From Hoeflea sp. YIM 152468 (lineage in GTDB: Bacteria; Pseudomonadota; Alphaproteobacteria; Rhizobiales; Rhizobiaceae): 64,000 nt of DNA. The stretch is taken from assembly GCF_029210485.1 (NCBI RefSeq), contig NZ_JARGET010000029.1:62001-126000 (forward strand). The letters are read 5' to 3'. This document shows positions 15,500 to 26,136 of the stretch, piece after piece. How positions within the stretch are numbered: the stretch's first letter is position 1; every line of letters starts with the position of its first letter. A model generated the notes under the pieces. That model was not told where the DNA came from. It ran no database searches and was given only the letters and a program-made list of their open reading frames with translations. The translations under genes were made by a program, and so were the position numbers.

Positions 15500-18400
15500 A
15501 TGGCGACCACCGAGTTTTGGGATTTCTGGATCGACCGCGGCGGCACATTCACCGACATCATCGGCCGCGCTCCCGATGGCACGCTGCACCAGCGCAAATT
15601 GTTGTCGGAAAACCCCGAAGCCTACCCCGACGCCGCCATTCAGGGCATCCGCGACCTGCTCAAGGTCGATCAGGGCGCGCCGATTCCGGCCGCGCGTGTC
15701 GGCCACGTCAAGATGGGCACCACGGTTGCCACCAATGCGCTGCTGGAGCGCAAGGGCGACCGCACGCTGTTGGTGATCACCAGGGGGTTTCGCGATGCGC
15801 TGCGAATAGCCTATCAGGCGCGACCCGACATCTTTGCCAAGGAAATCATCCTCCCCGAACAGCTCTATGAGCGCGTCATCGAGGTCGACGAGCGCACCAT
15901 GGCAGACGGCAAGCCGGTGCGCGGCCCCGACCTTGAGGCGCTCGAGCCCGAGCTTGCCAGCGCCCGCGCCGACGGCATCGATTCCGTCGCCATTGTGCTG
16001 ATGCATTCCTGGCAGAACCCGATCCACGAAATCGTCGTCGAGGATGCATGCAAGCGCGCAGGCTTTGCCCAGATCTCGGTCAGCCACCAGGTGTCGCCGC
16101 TGGCCAAACTGGTCGGCCGTGGCGACACCACGGTGGTCGACGCCTATCTCTCGCCGATCCTGCGGCGGTATGTCGATCGCGTCGCGGGCGAACTTGGCGC
16201 CACGCCATCGGGCGAGCCGGGTCCGACATTGCAATTCATGATGTCGTCTGGCGGACTGACCGCGGCCGACATGTTCCGCGGCAAGGACGCCATCCTCTCG
16301 GGCCCCGCCGGCGGCGTTGTCGGCATGGTCGAAACTGCCGCCCTGGCCGGGTTCGACAAGGTCATAGGCTTCGACATGGGCGGCACGTCCACCGATGTCG
16401 CCCATTATGATGGCGATTACGAGCGCGCCTTCGACACCGAAGTCGCCGGGGTCCGCATTCGCGCGCCGATGATGCGCATCCACACTGTGGCCGCTGGCGG
16501 CGGTTCGATCCTGCACGCTGATGAAGGCCGCTTCCGCGCCGGCCCCGATTCCGCCGGCGCCAATCCCGGTCCCGCCTGCTACCGCCGCGGCGGACCGCTG
16601 ACCGTGACCGATGCCAATGTCATGCTCGGCAAGCTGCAACCCGATTTCTTCCCCGCCATCTTCGGCCCTGAACAAGACCAGCCGCTCGACGCCGATGCGG
16701 TGGGCCAGGCTTTCGCCGACCTCGCCGGCAACCATCCCGGCAAGTCGGCCGAGGAGATAGCCGAGGGTTTCGTCACCATCGCGGTTGAAAACATGGCCAA
16801 CGCCATCAAGAAGATCTCGGTTCAGCGCGGCTATGACGTTACCCGCTATCTGCTCAACTGCTTTGGCGGCGCCGGCGGCCAGCACGCCTGCCTGGTGGCC
16901 GATGCGCTGGGCATGGAATCAATCCTGATCCACCCCTTCTCCGGCCTCCTGTCCGCCTACGGCATCGGCATGGCCAGTGTCTTTGCCAGCCGCCAGCAAG
17001 CTCTCATCAAGCCGCTCGGCGAGGACAGCCGCCTCGACGTCAAATTGCTGATCGACAGCTTGTGCAAAGGCGTCTTCGAGGAACTGACAACCCAGGGCGT
17101 GCCCGAGGACGCCATCAGCTGGCGGCCGTTGTTGCAACTGCGCTATGACGGCACCGACACCACAATCCCGGTGGCATTTTCGGATTTCGATTTCGACGCC
17201 GCCCGCGCTGAATTTGAAAAAGCCCACAAGGCCCAGTTCGGGTTTGTCTATGACAACAAGACTGTCATCATCGAGGCGATTTCGGTGGAAGGTCTCGACG
17301 ACCGCAAGGATGGCCGCACCGAGCCTGAACACCTGATGACCACGCTTGACGCCGATGGCGGCGAAACCCGCTCGATCTACTCGAACGGCGAGTGGCGCGA
17401 CGCCTGTGTGCTGCGTCGCGACCGGCTCCGCCCCGGTCACCGGATTGCCGGCCCGGCGCTGATCATCGAACCCAACCAGACCATTGTGGTCGAGCCCGGC
17501 TGGGAAGCCCGCGTCAACATCCTCGATCATGTCGTCCTGACCCGGTATCAGAAGCTCGACCGAGCGCTGGCCATCGGCGCCGATCAGGCCGACCCGATCA
17601 TGCTCGAAGTGTTCAACAATTTGTTCATGTCGATTGCCGAACAAATGGGCGTGACGCTGCAGAACACCGCCTATTCGGTCAACATCAAGGAGCGGCTGGA
17701 TTTCTCCTGCGCCGTGTTTGACCGCACTGGTGCGCTGGTTGCCAATGCGCCGCACATGCCGGTGCATCTGGGATCCATGGACCGTTCGGTGGAAACCATC
17801 ATCCGGTTAAACCAAGGCGACATCCACCCCGGCGACGTCTTTGCGCTCAACGCACCCTACAATGGCGGCACTCACCTGCCCGACATCACCGTTGTCACCC
17901 CGGTGTTTTCTGACGACGGCAGCGAAATCCTGTTCTGGTCGGCGTCGCGCGGCCATCACGCAGATGTCGGCGGCACAGCCCCGGGATCAATGACCCCGCT
18001 CGCCACCACGGTCGATGAGGAAGGCGTGCTGATCGACAATTTCCGCATTGTCGAACGGGGGCATTTCCGCGAGAAGGAACTGATCCGGATTCTGACCGAT
18101 CACCCCTACCCGGTGCGCAACGTCATCCAGAATGTCGCCGATTTGAAAGCCCAGATCGCCGCCAACGAAAAGGGCGTCGCCGATCTGAGAAAGATGGTCG
18201 CCGATTTCGGGCTCGATGTGGTCGAAGCCTATATGGGCCACGTCCAGGACAATGCGGCCGAAAGTGTCGCCCGGGTGATCTCCACCCTGTCCGACTGCGC
18301 GTACGAGTATCCCACCGACACCGGCCAGGTGATCAGGGTCAAGATCTCCGTCGACCGCGAAAAGCGCGAAGCGACGATAGACTTCACCGGCACGTCGGAC

Positions 18401-19132
18401 GCCATGGCAAACAACTTCAACGCGCCCGAGCCGGTGGCCCGCGCCGCTGTGCTGTACTGCTTCCGGGTGATGGTCGAAAAGCCGATCCCGATGAACGCCG
18501 GCTGCCTCAGGCCGATCCGCATCATCATTCCCGAGGGATCGATGCTCAAACCGGCCTATCCGCGCGCCGTTGTCGCCGGAAATGTCGAGACCTCGCAACA
18601 TGTCACCAATGCGATTTTCGGGGCGCTCGGAGCGCTGGCCAACAGCCAGGGCACGATGAACAACCTCACCTTCGGCAATGACAAGCATCAGTATTACGAG
18701 ACCATCTGTTCGGGTTCACCCGCAGGCTTTGAGAACTCCGGCCGCGGTTTTGGCGGCACCTCGGGCGTGCACACCCACATGACCAACTCCCGCCTCACCG
18801 ACCCGGAAATCCTCGAAATGCGGTTCCCCGTCGAACTTGAGGACTTCCATATCCGCGCGGGCTCGGGTGGTGCCGGAAAGTTCAGCGCTGGCGACGGCAC
18901 GAAGCGGACGATCCGCTTTCTCGAGCGGATGGACCTGGCGATCCTGTCCTCTCACCGCAACCGCCCCCCGCTCGGGATCGACGGCGGCAGTGAAGGCCAG
19001 GTCGGAAAAACCCAGGTGCGTCGCCGCGATGGCAGCATTGAAACGCTCAAAGCCTGCGACCAGACCATCCTCGAAGCCGGTGAGGCAGTGATTTTGACCA
19101 CGCCGACGGCCGGCGGCGCCGGAAAGACCTGA
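15500..19132 (+). CDS. Fused hydantoinase A/B (5-oxoprolinase family) protein
   Basis: A 1210-residue cytoplasmic enzyme of the ATP-dependent 5-oxoprolinase/N-methylhydantoinase family, which opens cyclic amides using ATP. HyuA part: [19 protein letters not shown] at residues 10-28, the internal [16 protein letters not shown] nucleotide-binding element and [19 protein letters not shown]. The HyuB part begins near residue 690 with [20 protein letters not shown] and includes [43 protein letters not shown] and the C-terminal [23 protein letters not shown] at 15500 follows a GGGAG. The precise substrate is unknown. Divergence from dctPQM suggests that the transporter brings in the substrate. Confidence 0.93.
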   Translation: MATTEFWDFWIDRGGTFTDIIGRAPDGTLHQRKLLSENPEAYPDAAIQGIRDLLKVDQGAPIPAARVGHVKMGTTVATNALLERKGDRTLLVITRGFRDALRIAYQARPDIFAKEIILPEQLYERVIEVDERTMADGKPVRGPDLEALEPELASARADGIDSVAIVLMHSWQNPIHEIVVEDACKRAGFAQISVSHQVSPLAKLVGRGDTTVVDAYLSPILRRYVDRVAGELGATPSGEPGPTLQFMMSSGGLTAADMFRGKDAILSGPAGGVVGMVETAALAGFDKVIGFDMGGTSTDVAHYDGDYERAFDTEVAGVRIRAPMMRIHTVAAGGGSILHADEGRFRAGPDSAGANPGPACYRRGGPLTVTDANVMLGKLQPDFFPAIFGPEQDQPLDADAVGQAFADLAGNHPGKSAEEIAEGFVTIAVENMANAIKKISVQRGYDVTRYLLNCFGGAGGQHACLVADALGMESILIHPFSGLLSAYGIGMASVFASRQQALIKPLGEDSRLDVKLLIDSLCKGVFEELTTQGVPEDAISWRPLLQLRYDGTDTTIPVAFSDFDFDAARAEFEKAHKAQFGFVYDNKTVIIEAISVEGLDDRKDGRTEPEHLMTTLDADGGETRSIYSNGEWRDACVLRRDRLRPGHRIAGPALIIEPNQTIVVEPGWEARVNILDHVVLTRYQKLDRALAIGADQADPIMLEVFNNLFMSIAEQMGVTLQNTAYSVNIKERLDFSCAVFDRTGALVANAPHMPVHLGSMDRSVETIIRLNQGDIHPGDVFALNAPYNGGTHLPDITVVTPVFSDDGSEILFWSASRGHHADVGGTAPGSMTPLATTVDEEGVLIDNFRIVERGHFREKELIRILTDHPYPVRNVIQNVADLKAQIAANEKGVADLRKMVADFGLDVVEAYMGHVQDNAAESVARVISTLSDCAYEYPTDTGQVIRVKISVDREKREATIDFTGTSDAMANNFNAPEPVARAAVLYCFRVMVEKPIPMNAGCLRPIRIIIPEGSMLKPAYPRAVVAGNVETSQHVTNAIFGALGALANSQGTMNNLTFGNDKHQYYETICSGSPAGFENSGRGFGGTSGVHTHMTNSRLTDPEILEMRFPVELEDFHIRAGSGGAGKFSAGDGTKRTIRFLERMDLAILSSHRNRPPLGIDGGSEGQVGKTQVRRRDGSIETLKACDQTILEAGEAVILTTPTAGGAGKT

Positions 19133-19165
19133 AGCCAGCATCAGCCGCACCTGCGGGGCCGGCGC

Positions 19166-20779
19166 TCAGCCGGCCTTGCGCAGATCGAGCTCTTCCGGGT
19201 CGGTTCTGATCGCGCTGTCCACGCAAGCGGCAAACTCTGACGCCTGCGCCGGACAAAATCTCGTCCCGGCAAACGTGCCCTCCACCTCGTCCGCACCTGC
19301 GGCACAGGCGCTTTTCAGATCGTCCTGCGTGTCGATGCCGGTCAGGGTAACCGGCGTTTCAACCGTCGAGGCAAGCTGCAGAAACAGCGTCAGCATCTGC
19401 TCCATGCGCTGCGCACCGGCAATCGTCTTGATGCCGCCAAGATCGAGACGAACGCGATCGACCGGAAAGGCGCGCGCCATCGACAGGCCGGCGATGCTGG
19501 CGGCAAACTCACTGACCGAGATTTTCACGCCCTTGTCGCGCAGGCGCTCAAGCGTACCCAGCACGGGATTGGCTTCGCCCCGGGTCGCATCGGGGGCCGC
19601 ATCAGGCGCCACGTCAAGCACCAGCCGGCCGGGCTCGAAACCCGCAGCATCCAGCGCGTCAATCACCGACGAGGCGAATTCCGGATCACGCAGTTGAACG
19701 GCAGAAACCGGCAAGGTGACACTCGTCTTTTCCGTCCACCCCGCAGCGTCAATCAGCGCGCGCTGCAGCATCCACTTGCCCAGAGGCACGATCAAGCCAC
19801 TGGTTTCAGCCATCGGCAGAAAATCCTGCTGCGCCAGATCGCCCTCATCGCAGCGGGTCCAGCGCAAGCGGCCGGAAAACCCCGACACCGAGAGCGTGGA
19901 AACCTTGACCACCGGCTGGTAGTCGAGATGGAATGCGCCGTTGGCAATGCCCTCCCGCATCGCCGATTCCATCTCAAGCCGTTTGCGCTGATCGCAGTCC
20001 ATGGTGGCAGTGAAAAAGCTGTAATTCGACCTGGACCTTGTCTTGGCATGGTAAAGCGCGAGATCGGCCCGCTTGAGCAGCTCCGACAGTGTGGATGTGT
20101 CGCCGTCCCTGACGGCGATGCCGATGCTGCCCGCCGTGTCGATCGGCCCGGCATCGCTCTCAACCGGCTGAAACACGCAATGGGTCAGTCCTTCACAGAA
20201 GGCCGAGATCGACGCCTTGTCCGGCGCGCCCTCCCAGAACAGGACGAACTCATCCCCCCCCAGCCGGTAGATCCGCTGCCCGGCGCCACAACGAGCCTGC
20301 AGGCGCGTGGCGAGAAACTTGAGCACCAGATCACCCGCGGCATGACCCATCGTGTCATTGATGTATTTGAATCGGTCGAGATCAAACAGGAGCAGCGCCG
20401 ACGGGGCGGATTTTCCCGTCTGGCAGGCCAGGATCCGTTCGGCATCCTCGCCCAGCGCGTGGCGGTTGCGCAATCCGGTCAGGCTGTCGTGATAGGCGGC
20501 TTGCCGGAGCTGTTCGGTGACGGCCCTTTCGCTGCGGATCTGTCGCGCCAAACGGTCGTGCCGATATCCAAGTCCGGCGACCAGCCCGGTAATTCCCAGA
20601 GGGGCGGCCATGGCAGCCAGGCCGAAGGGACTGACCAGAAAATCGTGCCCTGCCTGCGCCAGGCCTGCACCGACACCAAACTCGAAGACGATCGCCGCCA
20701 GCGGAGTTGTCATTGCGATTGCCAAAGCGGCGATTGCATATCGCCTGAATGCGTTTGGCACATACGAATTCAGCATCAT
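19166..20779 (-). CDS. GGDEF protein with degenerate EAL domain
   Basis: A 537-residue membrane-anchored protein with two N-terminal helices (about residues 8-60). A GGDEF domain (about 90-255) has intact RLGGDEFVLF and LLLFDLDRFKYINDTMGHAAG, so diguanylate cyclase activity is plausible. In the following EAL-type domain the EAL motif is replaced (GFSGRLRW), the usual LE-I-TE element reads DVAPDAAP and the K-I-D-x-S motif reads RVRLDLGG. Catalytic phosphodiesterase activity is therefore unlikely. Start ATG at 20777-20779 follows AGGAG. Longer in-frame starts lack ribosome binding sites. Confidence 0.9.
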   Translation of the reverse strand: MMLNSYVPNAFRRYAIAALAIAMTTPLAAIVFEFGVGAGLAQAGHDFLVSPFGLAAMAAPLGITGLVAGLGYRHDRLARQIRSERAVTEQLRQAAYHDSLTGLRNRHALGEDAERILACQTGKSAPSALLLFDLDRFKYINDTMGHAAGDLVLKFLATRLQARCGAGQRIYRLGGDEFVLFWEGAPDKASISAFCEGLTHCVFQPVESDAGPIDTAGSIGIAVRDGDTSTLSELLKRADLALYHAKTRSRSNYSFFTATMDCDQRKRLEMESAMREGIANGAFHLDYQPVVKVSTLSVSGFSGRLRWTRCDEGDLAQQDFLPMAETSGLIVPLGKWMLQRALIDAAGWTEKTSVTLPVSAVQLRDPEFASSVIDALDAAGFEPGRLVLDVAPDAAPDATRGEANPVLGTLERLRDKGVKISVSEFAASIAGLSMARAFPVDRVRLDLGGIKTIAGAQRMEQMLTLFLQLASTVETPVTLTGIDTQDDLKSACAAGADEVEGTFAGTRFCPAQASEFAACVDSAIRTDPEELDLRKAG

Positions 20780-21098
20780 GCCAAAAACTCCTGTTCCCGC
20801 AAACACCATGGACCGCAACGTTTTAACAAAAAATGACCGGCTATTTTTATGGTAAACATATGATTTAACGTGTTTTTCAATTTTTAAGCTTTTGCCGTTA
20901 TACAGGCAGGACATCCCGGCCTGGCACAGCTTTGCAGCGGGATCAAAACGCATTGTCCAACTGTGTAGAGCCTTGATGCCGCACACTGTTTCGCCAAAAG
21001 GCACGTCCATGCTCTTCCGCCAGACCGCTTCGGCGCTCTTTGTAAAAAATGTTGCCATGTCCGGATGCGGGACACGGTCAAGGCCGGCGCGCTCGGAT
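20780..21098. other. AT-rich divergent promoter region
   Basis: About 320 nt between the divergent GGDEF and GH25 genes, notably AT-rich at 20815-20895 (runs such as TTTTTCAATTTTTAAG). It probably carries promoters for both genes. No coding or structured element was recognised. Confidence 0.5.
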
Positions 21099-21956
21099 AT
21101 GACAACCGGCGCAGGTCGGCGCATATCCGCGCTGCTTGCAGCAGGCCTTCTCGCGCTGAGCGGGTGCAGTTCCTCCAGTCTGGAAGCTGATCTGCAGCCG
21201 ATTGGCAATTCCAAACGGCCTGCCGCAACCTCAGCCGCACCCAATGTCGCCAAGCTGCCAGCGCCCGGCAACGGTCGCTATGGCGACAGAAAACCGGTTG
21301 ATTTCGGCAAGCGCCATCCCGACCGCTATCCGGTCCACGGCATCGATGTTTCCAAGTGGCAGGGCGATATTGACTGGGCCGAGGTCCGCAAGGCCGGCAT
21401 TGCGTTTGCTTTCATGAAGGCCACCGAAGGCGGCGATCACACCGACAGCAGATTTGAAAGCTACTGGCGCGGCGCCCGCGCTGCCGGCATCGCCCACGCG
21501 CCCTATCATTTCTACTATTTCTGCCGCCCGGCCCGCGAACAGGCAGCCTGGTTCATCGCCAATGTGCCGCGCCAATCGGTGCAGATGCCGCCTGTGCTCG
21601 ATGTCGAGTGGAACCACGCGTCAAAAACCTGCACAAGCCGCCCCGATCCACACACCGTGCGCGAGGAAATGAAGGTCTGGATGGAGATCGTCGGCCGCCA
21701 TTACGGCAAGCGGCCGATCATCTACACCCCGGTCGATTTCCACCGCGAAAACCTGGATGGCCATTTCAAGGATCACCAGTTCTGGCTCAGGTCAGTCGCC
21801 GCCCATCCGCAGGACATCTATCCCGACCATCCCTGGAGCTTCTGGCAATACACCGGCACCGGAATGATGAACGGCATCAAGGGCGACACCGACATCAACG
21901 CCTTTGCGGGAAACAAGCAGCAATGGCGCGAATGGCTGAAAAAATACGCCAGGTGA
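21099..21956 (+). CDS. GH25 family lysozyme (lipoprotein)
   Basis: A 285-residue muramidase of glycoside hydrolase family 25. The N-terminus MTTGAGRRISALLAAGLLAL with SGC is a lipoprotein signal. The catalytic domain starts HGIDVSKWQGDIDWAEVRKA (first catalytic Asp), followed by FAFMKATEGGDHTD, HAPYHFYYFCRP, PPVLDVEWN with the D-x-E catalytic pair, and the C-terminal WSFWQYTGTG and DTDINAF. All family residues are intact. The ATG at 21099 was chosen because it begins the lipoprotein signal; its ribosome binding site is weak. Chromosomal GH25 lipoproteins are widespread in Rhizobiales and need not be phage-derived. Confidence 0.9.
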   Translation: MTTGAGRRISALLAAGLLALSGCSSSSLEADLQPIGNSKRPAATSAAPNVAKLPAPGNGRYGDRKPVDFGKRHPDRYPVHGIDVSKWQGDIDWAEVRKAGIAFAFMKATEGGDHTDSRFESYWRGARAAGIAHAPYHFYYFCRPAREQAAWFIANVPRQSVQMPPVLDVEWNHASKTCTSRPDPHTVREEMKVWMEIVGRHYGKRPIIYTPVDFHRENLDGHFKDHQFWLRSVAAHPQDIYPDHPWSFWQYTGTGMMNGIKGDTDINAFAGNKQQWREWLKKYAR

Positions 21957-22032
21957 GCCGGCGCCGGCTTTGATATCCTGCTGGATCAGGTAGTCTGGCG
22001 CCACTTGATCGCGTCAGCAAACAGGCCAGCCG

Positions 22033-22557
22033 ATGTCCGCCTTCCGTATCCGTCAAAGCCGGCCGAACGATATCCCGGCCTTCGACAGTCTCTATTCCGC
22101 CGCTTTCCCGGATGAGGATCTGCTGCCGCTGGTCCGGCAATTGCTCGGGCAAGACTCGGGCATCCTCTCGCTGGTCGCGGAAGCCGAGGCGGCACTCGCC
22201 GGCCATATCCTGTTCACCAGCTGCGGCATTTCCGGCAGCGACACCAGCGCCGCGTTGCTGGCGCCGCTCGCCGTCGCGCCAGACTGGCAGCGGCAGGGCA
22301 TCGGCACAGGGTTGATCCGTGAAGGCTTGACGCAACTCAGATCCGCCGGCATCAGCCAGGTCTATGTGCTCGGTGATCCCGCCTATTACCGCCGCAGCGG
22401 CTTTAAAACCGGCACCGGCGTTGCCCCACCCTACCCGTTGCCGGAACAATGGCGCGATGCCTGGCAAAGTCTCAGCTTGGGCTCGATCCCGTCCCCGGCT
22501 GAGGGAAGGCTTCTCCTCCCCGAGCCCTGGCTTCAGCCGGCGTTGTGGTCACCGTGA
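22033..22557 (+). CDS. GNAT family N-acetyltransferase
   Basis: A 174-residue acyl-CoA-dependent acetyltransferase. After an N-terminal SAFRIRQSRPNDIPAFDSLY come ALLAPLAVAPDWQRQGIGTG, which is motif A with the Q/R-x-x-G-x-G acetyl-CoA loop, and YVLGDPAYYRRSGFK, motif B. The ending PPYPLPEQWRDAWQSLSLG is typical of the YhbS-like subgroup. The substrate is unknown. It follows the GH25 gene by 76 nt in the same direction and may share its transcript. Confidence 0.9.
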   Translation: MSAFRIRQSRPNDIPAFDSLYSAAFPDEDLLPLVRQLLGQDSGILSLVAEAEAALAGHILFTSCGISGSDTSAALLAPLAVAPDWQRQGIGTGLIREGLTQLRSAGISQVYVLGDPAYYRRSGFKTGTGVAPPYPLPEQWRDAWQSLSLGSIPSPAEGRLLLPEPWLQPALWSP

Positions 22558-22726
22558 CGATCTGGTTTAGCCACTGGCGCAGTCTGGTTCCCGCGCTCGC
22601 AGCACCCTCGCCTGCCCATGCATCATTGCGTACCAGCCCCACCCGTTCTGGAGCCGGTCGCACATCATCTCATCATCGCCACAAATCTCGGGTGAGTTCG
22701 CCATCTGATCAGGAGTTGAAGCCATC

Positions 22727-23914
22727 ATGACACCGAAATTCACCCTCGCCCTTGCCCTGTCAAGCATGCTGGCGACTTCCGCCATGGCCCAGGCGCCGGC
22801 CTGCGGCGGCAATTTTGCCCAGTTCCTCGAAGGCGTCAAAGCCGAGGCGATTGCCCGTGGCATCAGCCCCGATGTCGCGCAACATGCGCTGCGCCGTGCC
22901 ACGATCGACAACAAGGTGCTGTCGCGCGACCGGGCGCAGGGCGTTTTCCGCCAGACCTTTCTCGAATTTTCCAGGCGCTCGGTCAGTGCCAACCGCCTGC
23001 AGGTCGGCGCCAAGAAAATGAAGCAATACGCCAACACCTTTGCCCGGGCGGAGGCCGAGTATGGCGTGCCTGCGGCCGTGATTACCGCCTTCTGGGGGCT
23101 GGAAACCGATTTCGGCGCGGTACAGGGCGATTTCAACACCATGAATGCACTGGCGACGCTGGCCCATGATTGCCGCCGACCCGAATTGTTCCGCCCGCAA
23201 TTGCTCGCCGCCGTCGAGATGGTGGGCCATGGCGACCTTGATCCATCCACCACCACCGGCGCCTGGGCCGGCGAGATTGGCCAGGTTCAGATGCTGCCGC
23301 GTGACATTATCGAGCATGGTGTCGATGGCGATGGCGATGGCCACGTCAATCTCAAGACATCGTCCGAAGACGCGATCATGACCGCCGCCAAGTTCATCAA
23401 GGCTCTGGGCTGGCGGGCGGGCGAGCCTTGGCTGGCCGAAGTCTCCGTGCCCTCAGGCTCTTTTCCCTATGAGAAGTCCGGACTTGGACAGGGCATGAAG
23501 CTCGGCGACTGGACCGCGCTCGGGGTCACGTTCCGCAATGGCGCACCCACAACAGCAGATCTTCCCGCTGATCTGCTGTTTCCTCAGGGGCGGAATGGAC
23601 CGGCCTTTCTGGTGTTTCCGAATTTCTCGATCTATCTCGAATGGAACCAGAGCTTCATCTACACCAACTCGGCAGCCTATTTCGCCACCCGGCTTGCCGG
23701 CGCCAAGCCCTATGATGCGGGCAATCCCGGCGATGGCCTCGACGATGCGAACATGAAGCGTCTTCAGGAAAAGCTCGCCGCGCTTGGCCATGATGTGGGC
23801 AAGATCGACGGAATTCTGGGCGGCGGTACCCGCGCCGCCGTGCGTGCCGAGCAACTCCGTCTCGGCCTGCCCGCCGATGGATGGCCGGATCAGGCCTTGC
23901 TCAGCCGGTTGTAA
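22727..23914 (+). CDS. MltB-like lytic murein transglycosylase
   Basis: A 395-residue exported enzyme with a Sec signal peptide (TPKFTLALALSSMLATSAMA). The SLT_2/MltB domain (about residues 25-310) includes PAAVITAFWGLETDFGAVQG, where Glu of LETDFG is catalytic, HDCRRPELFRPQLLAAVEMV, GEIGQVQMLPRDI and WGRAGEPW-like LGWRAGEPWL. A C-terminal peptidoglycan-binding domain (about 335-390, LQEKLAALGHDVGKIDGILG) completes it. It cleaves glycan strands to 1,6-anhydro products in the periplasm. The gene converges with the antiporter gene, leaving only 9 nt. Confidence 0.94.
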   Translation: MTPKFTLALALSSMLATSAMAQAPACGGNFAQFLEGVKAEAIARGISPDVAQHALRRATIDNKVLSRDRAQGVFRQTFLEFSRRSVSANRLQVGAKKMKQYANTFARAEAEYGVPAAVITAFWGLETDFGAVQGDFNTMNALATLAHDCRRPELFRPQLLAAVEMVGHGDLDPSTTTGAWAGEIGQVQMLPRDIIEHGVDGDGDGHVNLKTSSEDAIMTAAKFIKALGWRAGEPWLAEVSVPSGSFPYEKSGLGQGMKLGDWTALGVTFRNGAPTTADLPADLLFPQGRNGPAFLVFPNFSIYLEWNQSFIYTNSAAYFATRLAGAKPYDAGNPGDGLDDANMKRLQEKLAALGHDVGKIDGILGGGTRAAVRAEQLRLGLPADGWPDQALLSRL

Positions 23915-23923
23915 GCCACGGCA

Positions 23924-25528
23924 CTACCGGCTCGCAGGCTTGGGTAAGGGTGCATCACCCTCGTCCAGGGGCCCGGCCGCCGCCTGATTGATCGAAGGCG
24001 GCGGAGGGCCGGCAACGGCTGCCTCAGAGCCGGAACCGTTTGGGGTAATGTCTTCGGCTTTGTCAATATCCGCCGCTGCCGGGCCAGCCTGGGCGGCAGA
24101 CCGCACAGCCGCGTCGGCTTCGGCCTTGCTCGCCGAACGCCGGGCCCGGCGCTGGTAAAGCGCGAAACGCACAGCCCGATAGCGCGCCCGCGCCCACCAC
24201 ATGATGTTCTCCACACCGTCGAGTTCATCTTCATAGGCTTGTGACAGCGCCTGCTTGTAGGATCCCAGCCCCTCACTGGCGAGATCTTCGACACGCTCCA
24301 TCAGATTGAACCACAGCGGCGACACCAGAAGCGAAATCGCGGTGACCGCAATCGCCAGACGATAGATGTCGGAGCCGAAACCACCCGAGGCAAATCCGGC
24401 GGCCGCAAGCACGAAGGAGAACTCGCCGATCTGCGCCATCGACAGCCCGGCGATCAGCGCAGTCTTGGGGTCCGACCCGGTCAGCCGCAACAAGAAAATG
24501 TTGAGGACGGTTTTCAGCGCCACCACCAGAAACGCCGCTGCGACCACAAGCCAGACATTGGCAAGAATGAAGTTCAGGTCGATCAGCAGGCCGATGGAGA
24601 GAAAAAACACCACCAGAAGGATGCTCTGGATCGGCTCGATCACCGGGATAACCCGGCTCCTGAGCGTCGAGTTGCCAACGATGATGCCCGCCAGAAACGC
24701 ACCGTAGACCGGTGACAGGCCGGCCAGACCGGACAGCGCGGCGGCGGAAAAACACAAGGCCAGCGAGCCGATCGCCAGCAAATCGACATTGTTCTCGATC
24801 GCCGTGGCGAAAGGCAGTTTGAGCTTCGGATTGCGGCCAAACCACCACAGCAGCCCGGCCAAAAGCAGCACCGCAACCACCACTTTGAAGGTTACCTCGC
24901 CGAGGTCGAAGGTGTCGCCGCCGAGACTCGAGACTAGGATCAGCATCGGCACCACGGCAATATCCTGCGCGATCAGCACACCAACCGCAATCCGTCCGGG
25001 CGCGCCGCGCAATTCCCCCATCTCGTCCAGCATCTTCATCGCCACCACGGTGCTCGAAAGTGCGATGATGAAGCCCAGTATGAGAGTTTCCGAAGCACTG
25101 GCGCCGAGCACGAAAGCCAGCAGGGCGGCCAGCAGCATCGAGGCGATCAATTGCCCGACAGCCACCAGAACTGCCTGTTTTATGCTCAGCACGAACGCCT
25201 TGATCGACAGTTCCATGCCGATGAAGAACAGCAGCACCACAACACCCAGTTCGGCCAGCAGCGCGACATTCTCGGACGACGAAATCACGCCCAGACCGGT
25301 GGGGCCAAGCGCCAGACCGGCCAGGATGAAGCCCACCAGCGGCGGTTGTCTCATGCGCATGAAACCCAGGCCGAGCAGCGCCGCGATGGCCACCGCGATC
25401 GCGATGGCCACCATCGCATCTCCGTGATGGCCGCCCTGGCCGACGGCTTGATCCACCACTTGGGCGACAGCCTTCTCCATGGCCCCACCCACCGCTTCGA
25501 CCGCATCGACAATCTGGTCTTCCATCAA
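23924..25528 (-). CDS. Monovalent cation:proton antiporter-2 (CPA2) family protein
   Basis: A 534-residue inner-membrane antiporter with about 12-13 helices. Core motifs are FMRMRQPPLVGFILAGLALG, the FFIGMELSIKAF region, PVYGAFLAGIIVGNSTLRSR, the LLVVFFLSIGLLIDLNFI segment and GLSMAQIGEFSFVLAAAGFA. A charged, Ala-rich cytoplasmic tail of about 115 residues ends the protein. No TrkA-N/RCK nucleotide-binding domain is recognisable there, so it lacks KefB/C-type ligand gating. The N-terminus before the first helix contains GQGGHHGD. It probably exchanges K+ or Na+ for protons. Confidence 0.9.
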   Translation of the reverse strand: MMEDQIVDAVEAVGGAMEKAVAQVVDQAVGQGGHHGDAMVAIAIAVAIAALLGLGFMRMRQPPLVGFILAGLALGPTGLGVISSSENVALLAELGVVVLLFFIGMELSIKAFVLSIKQAVLVAVGQLIASMLLAALLAFVLGASASETLILGFIIALSSTVVAMKMLDEMGELRGAPGRIAVGVLIAQDIAVVPMLILVSSLGGDTFDLGEVTFKVVVAVLLLAGLLWWFGRNPKLKLPFATAIENNVDLLAIGSLALCFSAAALSGLAGLSPVYGAFLAGIIVGNSTLRSRVIPVIEPIQSILLVVFFLSIGLLIDLNFILANVWLVVAAAFLVVALKTVLNIFLLRLTGSDPKTALIAGLSMAQIGEFSFVLAAAGFASGGFGSDIYRLAIAVTAISLLVSPLWFNLMERVEDLASEGLGSYKQALSQAYEDELDGVENIMWWARARYRAVRFALYQRRARRSASKAEADAAVRSAAQAGPAAADIDKAEDITPNGSGSEAAVAGPPPPSINQAAAGPLDEGDAPLPKPASR

Positions 25529-25783
25529 TCACTCCCTGGCAATCAAACCTAGAGTGCTTTGCAGCAAATGGAAAACAAACTTAAGTCAAACTTGCTGCTT
25601 TGCATGGCAACAAGCACTTGCGTCTTTCATCTCCGGAGAGTTGTTCGAGACCGCACTGCCGCGAAATCACCGTTCACCAACCCCGCCGCTTCAGCGCCAG
25701 GCAGTGTCTCGATGGCACCGGAGGCGGACGTTCAGGGCTTGCGGCACAGAGCGCGCAATGCGGTTCTCGTTTGCAGAGTTTTG

Positions 25784-26029
25784 CTAAAGCTTGTCGAACT
25801 CGTCCTTGTCGCGCGGCATCAGCATCACCGCGGTCGCCATCACCGCAAATCCGAAGGTACTGCCGAACGAAACCAGGAGAACAAACACGGCTACCGTCCG
25901 GCTCGATGAGTGCCAGATCAGATCACCAAATCCATTGATGTTGAAATAAACAACGGCTGCAGCCACCAGCCAGCCGATCAGCACCCCGAATGCGGAGTTG
26001 AGTAGTACAAAGCGGATCAGTTTGGGCAT
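25784..26029 (-). CDS. Small two-helix membrane protein, conserved type
   Basis: An 81-residue protein beginning MPKLIRFVLLNSAFGVLIGW, with two hydrophobic helices (about 8-28 and 43-66) and a charged tail PRDKDEFDKL. I do not recognise a named family, although similar small membrane proteins occur in rhizobia. The start was placed at the ATG at 26027-26029, since the frame upstream is not protein-like. It is in the same orientation as the DUF421 gene 107 nt upstream. Confidence 0.7.
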   Translation of the reverse strand: MPKLIRFVLLNSAFGVLIGWLVAAAVVYFNINGFGDLIWHSSSRTVAVFVLLVSFGSTFGFAVMATAVMLMPRDKDEFDKL

Positions 26030-26136
26030 GGCTCGATCTCCGGTTCCGTCATTGTATCGCAGGAGTCCCCCGAAATGCGCGTGACAGATGCGCGCGGGGA
26101 GGCCGAGCGGCGGGCCAGACCTGCTCCAGACCCTGG

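Noticed and set aside
21099-21956. GH25 lysozyme as phage endolysin
   Set aside because: It has a lipoprotein signal and lies among chromosomal genes without phage neighbours.
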